Below are positions 21,838-32,059 of a stretch of DNA of 64,000 bases, one piece after another; position 1 is the first letter of the stretch; every line of letters starts with the position of its first letter. The stretch lies in assembly GCA_022376465.1 (NCBI GenBank), contig JACDTU010000003.1, forward strand, positions 1,860,001-1,924,000, given 5' to 3'. The DNA is from Cubamyces lactineus (taxonomy: Eukaryota > Basidiomycota > Agaricomycetes > Polyporales > Polyporaceae). Below the pieces are notes generated by a model. The model saw only the letters and a program-made list of their open reading frames with translations, did not search any database and was not told the DNA's origin. Both the position numbers and the translations under genes were made by a program.

Positions 21838-24120
21838 ATGCGGCCATACGCCCTCGCTCTCGCCGTCCTTCTCTCCGGCTCTCTATCCGACGCCGCGAAG
21901 ATCTCCTTCACCCAGCGCAAGCGTCCGCAAGTTCCCGCTCACCAAAAGAGATCCGGCAAGGCACCGTTCAAGCGTCCTGTCCTCGCCGCGACGTCCAGCG
22001 CTGACGACTCTGATGTGGATTTGAGGTGGGCACGGCATCCTGTCTACCTTTGTACAACCTCTGAAGTATACTGGCCTTCTACAGCTCTTTCCATGACCTG
22101 TTATATATTGCCAACGTGAGCCTTGCCTGTCTTGTATAGCGCGTCGCTCGTCTGACATGCCCGTAGCTCACCATTGGAGGCACCGGTATGTCCTTGTGAA
22201 ACCGAGACCGTTTGGGCCACGCTCATATCCGCCCAGAATACCCGTTGCAATTGGATACCGGTTCCTCCGACCTCTGGGTAAAGGGGGCATCGCATCCCCT
22301 CCCTCACAGCACTCAAACGGTGCGTCACACTCCATATTAATCCGCAATGCCTGACCGTAACGTCCCTACGCTCTTCGCAGTCCTACACGCTGAACTTGAC
22401 AGTAAGTCGCCACTCCACGAATCGTCTTGTTGAATCTCAACAAAGTGCCACTGTTTGTGTAGTACGGCATTGGGTATACGTTCGGAGATATCGGCTATAC
22501 CGACGTAGAGTTCGCTGGGTAAGCTTCGACAGCCCGTACAATTGGAGAGCGCGCGCCAACCTCGTCTCTCGTGCAGCATCACAGTACCTAACCAAGCATA
22601 CATCGACGCATCCGATGCTTCGAATCCCATATTGAGCTACGGTGTCAGCGGTATCGTAGGTCTGGGCTTCACCAAGCTCTCTAGCATAGACCACGCTCTC
22701 CAGGGGGTCGGCAAAACCGACGGCAAGAGTCTGCTCTACAACCTCTTCGCGGACAATCCGAAAGAGCCAAACTTCATTGCGTTTGCGCTGCAAAGAACGA
22801 CAGATGGCGGCGGAGATGTGGAGGGTTCCTTCACAATAGGTGCGTTGTTACTTACCGGCTTCCATAGTCCTCTGATGCGACGGATTCTGTCAGGCGAGTA
22901 TGATGATGACTACAAGGACGTAGCGAACAGTCCGAAGATCTCAACCTTCCCGGAGAGTGACCCTACGCGTTGGACGGTCCTTCTCGATGCGCTTCTTGTC
23001 GGCCAGAAGTCCGTCCCGCTGTCGAGCGTAGTTGCCAATGCACCCTCTGGGAAGGCCGTTGTCATGTTCGACAGTGGTACATCTTACACGTTCGTTGCTT
23101 TGTTCCATATGCTAGCTTGCTACACTGTTCTCAAATTCCTGTTGCCACAGCTACGCGCCCAAAGATGTATGTGACGCGCTGTATAGCGGCGTTCAGGGAG
23201 CCTCGTACAACTCGGATCTGGGTATGTGGGTCGTTCCCTGCGACGCAGAGGTAGACATTGCTCTTCAGCTAGGGTATGCTCTATTCCCGTCCCCCGAATG
23301 TCATGCGCTTATAATGTGTTATAGAACGAGCGTATATCCCATTCATCCTTTGGACGTAACTCCAACCAACGTAGCCGACCCCTCGATGTGCGTTGGTTCC
23401 TTTGTCCCCCAAGCCGTCAGCGTTGCAAACGGCCAATTGTGAGTGACGTTCATACTTTACATTAGAATATAACTCATCTGGCTATGGTGTCCTTCTAGCG
23501 ATTGGCTCATTGGCGACAACGTGATGCGTTCCATCTACGCGGTCTACGACTTCGGCGACTTCGACAGCTCCGGCAAAATGGGAAACCCGTACATGCAGAT
23601 CCTCTCGCTTGTCGACCCGAACACAGCCTCGCAAGAGTTCCACAAGGTCCGCGGCGGCACACCCAGTGGGAACATTACCTACAACGCACAGAACGTCTCT
23701 GGGTCTTCTTCAGCAAGCGACAGCGGCAGCAGCAGCAGCGGTAGCGGCACGTCCGTGCAGCTCTCCGACGAGGTCACGAGCACCCTCAACAAGCTCCAGG
23801 GCTACTTCCCCGCAATGCTCGCCGTCATGGCCCTCAACGCCGTCGTCCTGTTCGTCCTCGCTGGCGCTGCGATCTACTGGCTCTGCCGCCGGCGCGGCGG
23901 CAAGGCTCGCGCCCGTCGTAACATCGGCCGTGCGAGCCCCCTCCCGCTCGAGCGTACATCGTCCTTCGGCATGCCCACAAGCGGCGAAGGGCACGTGTAC
24001 CAGCCGGTGTCGATGGCGCTCACGGAGGACACGTTCGTGCCCCCCACTCCCGCATTCTCCAAGCCCGGCTTTGGCGACAACTCGCTGCGCCCCGGCGAGC
24101 GGCCAAAGTCTGTCGCGTAG
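21838..24120 (+). CDS. Membrane-anchored pepsin-type aspartic protease (A1 family)
   Basis: Eleven exons: 21838-22025, 22085-22115, 22167-22185, 22237-22319, 22381-22401, 22463-22518, 22577-22839, 22894-23089, 23151-23273, 23325-23438, 23499-24120; 571 aa. A signal peptide (MRPYALALAVLLSGSLSDA) is followed by a basic propeptide. The first active site is LDTGSSDLWV; the second is MFDSGTSYT. A Ser/Gly/Asp-rich linker leads to one transmembrane helix near residue 470 (AMLAVMALNAVVLFVLAGAAIYWL) and an ~85-residue basic cytoplasmic tail. Extracellular domain plus tail anchor resembles yapsin-like or vacuolar-membrane proteases of basidiomycetes, but the anchor here is a true TM helix rather than a GPI signal. 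Exons 3 and 5 are only 19 and 21 nt. Confidence 0.92.
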
Positions 24121-24576
24121 AAGGGTGTCGGGTGGTAGACGTGCGCCATGTACGTCGGGAATCTACGAGGTGTATGCTCTCATGCTGCGTTTTTGGATAT
24201 GCTCGGAGTCGTCTTGGGGTGTTCGCGATCTTTTTTCTCCTTCTACTGACTATTCTTCTCACCCCTCGACTCCGTCCTGACCTTATTGCCTCTCTCTCTA
24301 TATCATGTTGTGTTGCTCTGTCGATGATGCATGGACCTTCTCTCCCCTCTCACTTAGTTGGTACTATATTACAGTATGGTGTGGCTCTCACTTCACGTCG
24401 TACACGCGCTTGGAACATGGACCTTGCATACCCAACATCTGATCCCTGCTTCCGTCTGTCCGTCGTCTGTCGTGTTGTGGACAAGACCCCACACCGCTCT
24501 CGTCTAGAGGCAAATGAGTAAAGTGATATTACGCCGAAGCGATGGTGTAAGGTAAGTAACAATGTACAAGCAGTGT
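24121..24576. other. Convergent 3' region
   Basis: About 456 bases between the stop codons of the aspartic protease and the second PPR-like gene. It is T- and C-rich on the plus strand near 24240-24310 and should contain both 3' untranslated regions. No gene or repeat seen. Confidence 0.5.
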
Positions 24577-26531
24577 CTATCGCGCGCTCTTCTGCTCCCG
24601 ATGTATCCTGGTCCACTCCACCGCGTTGTCTATCGCTGCCAGTTCCGATCCGCTGCCCAGCGGCTGCTCCTCCAGCTCCGGAGTGTGTCGGGGCCGATTC
24701 TCGCGTTCGTTGATCAGGAACCTCTTCGCGTCCTTGCGCAGATCGACCCACACCCGCTCGTCCGCCGTCAGCGGCGCGCTCTCGTCCGTCTTCTTCGGCA
24801 CGAGCACGTCGATGATGTTCACGACCGCCTGCGCGGTCTTGTGCGCGTAGAACGAGTGGTCCTTCCGGAAGCGCGCCCCCGCGCGGTACACGGACTCCTT
24901 CCCGGACGGGGGCCCGGGCACGAGGAAGTGCGCGAGGCCGATGTGCTTCACGATCCGGAGGCATTGGCGCATCGCGGCGGGGTTGCCCGTCTCGAGCGCG
25001 GTGCGGACGAGGCACGACATCGCCGCGGCGTCGGGCAAGAACTTGCGCCCGTCGGCGTGCGCGGGCCTCTGCGGCTCGCCCTCGGCGCCGTCTGCGAAGT
25101 CCTTGCCGCGGTAGCCAGTCATGAGCTCGAACGTACGCACGGCGCTCTCCCAGTCCTTCACGCGCCAGCATACGATGAGCACGAGCGTGTATGTGGACAA
25201 GCCAGGGCGGATGCGCCAGCTGTCCGCCGCCGTCAGCTCGCGCTCGATCATCCACTCGAGCGCCTGCAGCGCGCGCGACGCGTCGGTGATGGAGCTCGTC
25301 GCGCTGAGGGTGCCGTACGCGGTGAGGACGTGGTCGAAGTGCCCGCGGTCGAGGATCTCCGGCTGCCTCTCCATAAGCTGTTGGACGAAATGGATGCAGA
25401 GTCGGGGTTTCTGAGCCGTGTTGCAGAGCCAGAGTACGTCTTGGAGCAATGCAGGGTGAAGTTCGACGCGCGGAGGGGGTGCGGTCTCGCCAGGTTTCGC
25501 GAGTCCAACATACTCGCGAAGGATGTCGAACGCGACAATGTGGTCTGCTGGCCGGCCTAGTGCGAGCGCCTGGACTAAACTAGCAATTAGGACGGAGTCC
25601 ACCGCGACGTTGCTGCCGTTCTCGATACGCTTCGCCAGGTGGCGCCAAACGAGGCGTGCATCCGAAGCAGCACGTTCTCGTTCCGCGTGCGAACCGTCCT
25701 TGTTGGCCGCGAAGCCACGCATGTACATCGCCTTGAACATACTAGTATACGTGAAAGCATCGGGGGAGAATGGCCCCTCCTCGTCTAGCGCGTTCCACAC
25801 GTCGAACATGCGTTGGTAGTCGCCCATCCTGGAGAGTGTGCGAATGTATGCATTAATGGGCATGACGGAAATTTCTGGGCTTGAAGGATTGTGGGTTCTG
25901 ACGGTATTGATGTAGTCGAGGAAGCTCTGGTATACTTTGTGAACGTCCTCGGCCATCTTGGTGCGCTCTGTCCAGGATTGCACGGCGGAAAATTCACCCA
26001 TGAGTGTTGCGTACGTCCTGAGATTGGGTTTGAACCCGCGCCGCTTCATCTAGAGTGGAGAGGCCTTGAGCACAAGTGACTAGCAGCTGCGGAAAGGTAG
26101 CGTACCTCGATGTAAATTTGGTACATGAAACGATACCGTTGAGCTTCACCGGCATGTGAGATCAGCGTGTTCCAAACAGGAACGTTCTGCGCATCCAGTG
26201 GTAGGGTCTGAAGGTATTCAAAGGCCTTGTCCAGCCTCCCTTCGCGACACATCGTTGTTAGCCTGCGTGACAGGATGTGTGGCTGCAAAAGTCGTTTCTG
26301 CTCTTGTTGTTCGCCATTTTCTTGAGTAGCCGCTGCACGTTTGGGGGTGTCGTTCTGCTTCAGAGCAGAGTTCTTGGATGTGGACGCGCCGCTAGTCGAA
26401 GCGGGAGGGTCGCGTGGGGAAGTAGAGGCCTTTCTCGAGGACGTGGCAGTCGATGCAAGTCGAACGGCAGAAGGCATATGCCGGGCGCTGCGCCTGGCAG
26501 CATTGAGGGCCGAGCAGGTACCCCGAAGCAT
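24577..26531 (-). CDS. Pentatricopeptide-repeat-like protein, probably mitochondrial
   Basis: Two exons, 26106-26531 and 24577-26049, 632 aa. The ATG at 26531 begins MLRGTCSALNAARRSARHM, an Arg/Ser/Ala-rich segment without acidic residues, as in a mitochondrial presequence. From residue ~95 come helical pairs such as LTTMCREGRLDKAFEYLQTL, VPVWNTLISHAGEAQRYRFMYQIYIEMKRRGFKPNLRTYATLM and PINAYIRTLSRMGDYQRMFDVWNALDEEG with PDAFTYTSMFKAMYMRG. These match PPR consensus turns (P.. TY..L). A role in mitochondrial RNA metabolism is inferred; no named orthologue. The second exon is very GC-rich, so long antisense frames exist and were ignored. It shares a 290-bp divergent promoter with FPGS. Confidence 0.85.
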
Positions 26532-26821
26532 GACGGGCACAGTCAAGGTATGTGGTGGCGGGAAGGAGGTAGCGTCCTAGACATAAATCGCGAATACGGT
26601 TACAGCATGAGCGCCTACACGAGCAATTTACGAAGCGCCGATATAAGAGACTTGGACGGACTCCGCACCGACGCTCCGGGACGAGGAGCAGCCCAGGAGT
26701 CAGCGCACTTGGTACAGAAAAGCCACAGCGCGGGAATACGCTCTTGATGTCCTTTTCCTTCTTATCGTCTCGCCATCTTCCTGTACATATCTTCTCTTTT
26801 TCTCGAGCCCGCGCAAGGACA

Positions 26822-28827
26822 ATGTCCACCAGGACCTACCGCGACGCGGTCGACCACCTCAATTCGCTCCAGTCCAATGCAGCCACCCTCGAAGCCGTGC
26901 GTGCGTCTGGCGGACGCCTCAGCGAATTCGCCATCCCCGAGATGGTCGAATACCTGGGCAGAATAGGGTACAGCGCAAGTCACGTTCTTGTACTGCTGTG
27001 ATTGGCCTCATCATAATGGCACGCAACAGACGTCCGACCTGAACAAGCTCAATGTTATCCATATCACCGGTACGAAGGGGAAAGGCTCGACCTCCGCTTT
27101 CACGGATGCTATAATCCGTCGCGCAAAGCCCGATTGGAAAGTCGGTATGTCATCCACACATGGATTCTCGCACAAGTCCTGATCCATCTCCCAGGATTGT
27201 ACACTTCGCCCCACTTGGTGGCCGTTCGCGAGCGCATCCGCGTAAACGGAGCGCCTATCTCAGAAGAGCTGTTCACGAAGTACTTCTTCGAGGTTTGGGA
27301 CAAGCTGAAAGCCAACAACAAGGTGATGGATAGCAAACTGAATGCACCCCATTTGGCCGCTAATATCCACGAGCAGACTGCCAACCCTCAGACCCCTCTC
27401 ATGCCCGGCTACTTCCGTTTCATCACTCTCCTTGCATATCACACCTTCCTCGAGCTCAAGGTAATGAGTTGAACAACAGATTGCAACATGAAGGCTTATG
27501 CGCGAACAGGTAGACGCGACTGTACTCGAAGTTGGGGTTGGCGGAAGATACGACAGCACCAATATTGTCCCTAAACCCGTCGTGACCGGAATCACTGCAC
27601 TTGGCTTGGACCACACGGCTATCCTCGGCAAGACACTCAAGGAAATTGCATGGCAGAAAGCGGGTATATTCAAGGTATCGCCTAATGGACTGAAAATCTA
27701 TGGAACGTAAGACTCACCTGAAATGATCACCTCAGGAAGGAGTACCTGCGTTGTCAGTTGAGCAACCCGAAGAAGGTATGACTGTGCTGAAGGAACAAGC
27801 TAGTGAGGTCAAGGTGCGTGAACCGATTCGCTTCACTCTCAACTCGTACCTTATCCCAAATCCTAGGCGTCCGAGTTCATCGTAGTCCCGGCGATCCCGG
27901 CGTTGTCGCAACTCAAACTTGGTACGAAGAGAAACCACGACTATCGTGCCACTTCTGACCCGGCGTTCTCTAGGCCTAGCGGGCGATCACCAGTATCAGA
28001 ACGCGACCCTCGCTGTGCAACTCGCCAAGAAGTTCCTGACGTTGAGCACCGGAGAGGCCTTCGAGGAGGATCTTCCACCGGCGTTCGTCGAGGGGCTGCA
28101 GTCTACCAAGTGGCCTGGACGTTGTCAGACCGTTACGGATCCCTCCCACGAGAAGACGACGTGGTTCCTCGACGGAGCGCACACACTTGAGAGTCTTAAC
28201 TGCTGCATGCAGTGGTTTGTGAGCTCTGACGCAGCGTTACGATCTCCCGAAGACTTGTGAGAACCTCGTTCCTCTTAGTCGGTGATGTGTCAGAGGCTAA
28301 CCGCGTTGTCTGTGGGTCCAGTGAGAAGCGCTCGCGCGTGCTCGTATTCAACTGCACAAGCGGTCGTTCCGGGACCAGCTTCCTTGGTGCTATGCTGTCT
28401 AAGGCAGCAGAGCTGCTCAAGACGCACGGCCGCAACGATGACGCTAGTGCACTGTTTGACCAAGTCGTCTTCTGCGCGAACGTCACGTACGCGGATGGCG
28501 GTTTCAAAGGGGGTACGTTGCCCCTATGAACATGGCGTAATGCAGAGATGCTCATCCGTTTGTCAAATAGACCTCACCACGCTCGCTATCCCCGAGTCTG
28601 ACTTGGCGCACCTGAAGACGCAGCACGAGCTCGCAAACGCATGGTCCGCGCTTGTCCCCTCGTTCCCGAAAGAGAACATACACGTCCTCCCGTCCATCGA
28701 GCACGCTGTAAACGTCGTTCGTAAGGCGGGCGAAGGCGAGAAGGCGGTGGACGTTCTCGTCGCAGGCAGCCTGCATCTCGTCGGCGGCGTCATCGAGGTT
28801 GCGGGGCTGTCACACGTCGCTCTATAG
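26822..28827 (+). CDS. FPGS: Folylpolyglutamate synthase
   Basis: Nine exons: 26822-26974, 27030-27144, 27195-27460, 27510-27674, 27736-27813, 27867-27921, 27974-28256, 28322-28512, 28571-28827; 520 aa. FPGS adds glutamates to reduced folates using ATP, retaining them in cytosol and mitochondria. Motifs: [21 protein letters not shown] (P-loop), [67 protein letters not shown], and [12 protein letters not shown] with the DGAHT motif. Intron 1 is best read with a GC donor (TACAGC|GCAAGT), which gives [12 protein letters not shown] with family spacing; a GT donor 9 nt further would add three residues. It could equally be the MET7-like form; no clear presequence. Confidence 0.94.
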
Positions 28828-29066
28828 CGGCGTGGCACCTTGGATTAGAGTAAGATTTCCTGTTCGTCATTTTCTGTCGTTTGCATTGGATAGAAGTAGA
28901 AGTAGCGCAGCTTGTTACGCCTTCAACAGGTCATCGTCCTTAATTTACTGATAATGTATGTAGTAGTCCGTCGTCACTGTTTTAGCTAGGGATGTCGTGT
29001 CCGTCTTGTCCGGCTCTTGCTAGGATCCGCACCGTAGAAATGTATGGCCTTCATAGGAGTACTTGT

Positions 29067-31786
29067 TCAACCATCGTGTACATTCGCATAGTAGTGCAGT
29101 AGGAACCGCACCTTTTGGTCGAGAAACGCGCGCACTTTGCCTTTCAGACCAGACCGTTTCGCAGGGATACCGAGGTCGACCGCGATTTGGAGGAACACAT
29201 CGAAATGGATGGGCTGCTCGCCGTTAGGTTCGTTTGTGAGCACACAGAAGGTAAAAACGACAAAGAAGTCTAACCTCATAGCGCAGGATGCGGAGATGGA
29301 GCGCCTCGTCTTTCAGGATGGCTTCTTTCATCTTGGTGTTCAGTTCGTCCTGCGAAATGTCCCCTGCCTTGCCTTCCGCATCGCTCTCCTCGCCTGCGAC
29401 TTTCTTGCGCTTAGCTCTCTTCTTGGGCGGCCGTTGGCTCGGGGCGGGCTCATTTGTATCCGTTCCCTTAGAAGGTCCCGCTACTGCATTCTCGATAATC
29501 GTCGTCAGCCGACCGCGCGGTTGAGAACTTGGCGGCTTGTCTTGAGTGGCTGGCAGCCGTGACGGTCCTGCGCCTTCCGTATCGGGGACATAGTGCAAGC
29601 ACGCGCCGTCATCCTCGCCCCACACGTCGTGTATCCATTCATTCCAGTGATGGTCGTAGTCATCCGCCGGTACATTCAGATCTAGCTGCCGTTGTGACTG
29701 GGCTTCAACCCACCCATCACCAACGGGCGACCTGCTCCGTCTGTAAGGCGGAGGAACTGAGGGCGGTATGGGAGGTACGTCTTCTGCGGGGCTCGCCGGC
29801 CGCGAGAAATGTGGAGGATTTCCGTTTGACCTAGGGGACGAGTGTATGGAAATCTGGCGGTCATGAGTCTCGTCTAAAGCATAGAAGGTGGATGACACGT
29901 ACAGGCCTTGGAGGGGACAACTTGGTGAATTCGTCTTCCGACGTATCGTGGATGGAAATATGGTCCTCTTGAGGGTCGGCTGATGTTACCGGGGCTCAGA
30001 GTGACGGCGAGGTATAGGAACGAGTGTTCCGTACCTGCTGCAGGAAACACCCTTCGCGTGACTCCATTGGTGTTAGTCAATTTGCTCGGTGCGAAGACTT
30101 GAGTAGATGGAGGAAAGGCATCCGAGTGATTCGAAGCGGCTCCGTCAGGAGCTGTGCCTTCGTCGTTGGGCATTTGCGTGAGAGGCGAAATGTCAGAGTG
30201 AGCAGCAATCTCCGCTCCTGCGCGGACGACGGCCCCGTGAAGTCGAGAAGTCTGAACGGCCAGTCTGCTCGGTCGAAATACCTGGGTAGTATCGGCCCCT
30301 TGATATACGTCTGCAGACGCGGCTTGAGTAGTAGTAGCAATGTTGCTCCGGCTGAAGACTTGGGTAGCGGGTGGCGCCTCCTCACACACAGGCTCGCTAT
30401 TGCGACTGTTCAGAGAGGTGGAACCAGCTCGACTGGATCCACCATTCTGAAGCAGTGTTCGTGCCTTGTCCAAAATCGTCTCCCGAGTCTCGGTGACACT
30501 CTTGACGGTCTGGAGAACTTGTGGCCTGCGCCCTGGCTTCTTCTTTCCTGTTTCCTTCAGTATATCCTCGAGGAGAGTCTCTGGGGCAGAAGGAGGTGCT
30601 GGTGTTGAGGATACCGATTTTGAAGACGAGGTGACGGGTGAAAGTTTGTCAATCTCATTTCGGAGCAGAATTCGGACAGTATCGTCCGTCAGTCCATTCT
30701 TCTTCGAACACATCTGTATGTGCTTCATCTTCTGCGGCACTGTCTTCCGCGTCGTCCATGCCAGATTGCAAGAGATGCATTTGAGCAGTCGGGACAAATC
30801 AGAGTCGGCAAATTCCCCTGCGAAGCGATGGCTAGCTGCTCGCTTGATCTTGGGTGCCCCTTGGCCCTCCGGAGGCAGGGAGCCCCGTTCAGTGGGAGAG
30901 GGGATTTTGGAGAGTGTACGCCGTATAGGCTCTGGAGCCGTATAAGCGAAACGGGCCAGCTGAAGAGGGCCTTCATCCTCCCTGCAGTCTGATTGTGATC
31001 GTGGTCGGGACGGCGCCGGTGCCGGCGCATAGGAGTGCGTGGGAGGGGCATTCGGCCTGTTCCCTTCCGAAGAAGTGGCCGAAGCTCTGCTCTCTGCTTC
31101 TGGTACAAGCAGGGACGTTTTCGGGAGGTCGAAGATATTTCCGATAGAAGGTAATGAGTCGTCCGTGGTGCAGTCTAGTTCGGAAGTCGCGTCAAGGGGG
31201 CTCCAGTACAGGTTGCGTTGTGTCCATACCCTGGGCTAGTAATGGCTCATCTTCCTCCGAACCGTTCGCTACTTCAGCATTCTGTAAAGCTGGAACTGCT
31301 TCTCCCTCGCGATGTGTCACTGAGAAATCACTGCTATCTATTACACACTGTAAGCAATGATGATTTGGCCGAATTAGCAGCACCGACGAACACACCCGAT
31401 ATCTCTATGACAATCAGAGGCTTTCCTCTTGCACCCACCATAGGTATCGGAGGATGTGCATCGTCATCATGATCCGAAGAGTCACTGTCGGTCAGTTCGA
31501 TGACGTCCTGAGACGACTGTACACGGCAATCGGCATGCTGCTGTTTGTCGGAGGACCTCTTCTTGATGCGACGCTGTTCCCTTTCTGGCTCGGAATCTTC
31601 GACATACTCTGAGGCGCTTGCTTGGGAGCAGCTTGTTTGACTGCGTGTGTGCGAGGGGCCAGCGAGCATGCTCCCAGAGCGAAAAGTCACAACAGCACCA
31701 GGAGGCTTCTGAATGATAGTCATATGTTTCTTAGGATAGATGTGCCCAAGAAGAAATGCGCGCAGAGGGAGAGCGGCGCGGCTCAT
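29067..31786 (-). CDS. SLX4: Structure-specific endonuclease scaffold SLX4
   Basis: Six exons: 31439-31786, 31230-31347, 30035-31174, 29903-29979, 29275-29853 and 29067-29213, ~802 aa. SLX4 binds the nuclease SLX1 and others to resolve branched DNA. The mark of the family is the C-terminal SLX4 helical domain (PIHFDVFLQIAVDLGIPAKRSGLKGKVRAFLDQK). A Cys/His-containing segment (KCISCNLAWTTRKTVPQKMKHIQMC) resembles the UBZ-like zinc finger. The middle is disordered with repeated (T/S)QVF.(P/R)S.. patterns, and there is an acidic DVIELTDSDSSDHDDD stretch that looks like a SUMO-interacting motif. The ATG could be 31786 or 31723. The boundary between exons 4 and 5 was set on a 49-nt intron ending CGCCAG; alternatives exist. 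Divergent from KAP120. Confidence 0.85.
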
Positions 31787-31842
31787 GCAGAGAGAGCGGA
31801 AGGACCGAAAGTGGCGAAGGCAAGGAGCGCGTCTCGGCTAGG

Positions 31843-31864
31843 ACGCGTGGTTGTGTTGACGCGT
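31843..31864. promoter_or_regulatory. Two MluI cell-cycle boxes in the SLX4-KAP120 promoter
   Basis: ACGCGT occurs at 31843-31848 and 31859-31864, 16 bases apart, in the 273-bp divergent promoter. ACGCGT is the MCB element bound by MBF-type (Mbp1/Swi6) factors at the G1/S transition in fungi. The SLX4 repair function fits; whether the sites act is inference. Confidence 0.5.
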
Positions 31865-31944
31865 TGTTTGGCGTCCTCGCCCCTGCACATCGTAGGCGCC
31901 CACGCCTCGCGCACACTTGCAGGGCCAAGTCTCCTGCTTCGAAA

Positions 31945-31952
31945 TATAAAAG
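31945..31952 (+). promoter_or_regulatory. TATA box of KAP120
   Basis: TATAAAAG lies about 115 bases upstream of the ATG at 32060, followed by a C- and T-rich stretch typical of fungal transcription start regions. Confidence 0.6.
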
Positions 31953-32059
31953 CTCTTCCCCCCCTACTCAGCCATTCGGTCCTTCTCTCCTCTGTACTTA
32001 CCGTTCTAATCTCTTCAATTCCATCGCGTGCATCGTGTGCCTCTCTTCGCGGTTAAAAC

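Noticed and set aside
24350..25255. Long frames on both strands opposite or out of frame with the second PPR gene
   Set aside because: Arg/Ala-rich products typical of shadows in GC-rich exons; the PPR frame explains the region with consistent repeats.
29853..29903. Extra 29-nt intron ending GCTTTAG in SLX4
   Set aside because: Below the minimum intron size and out of frame. The 49-nt intron ending CGCCAG keeps the frame on both sides.
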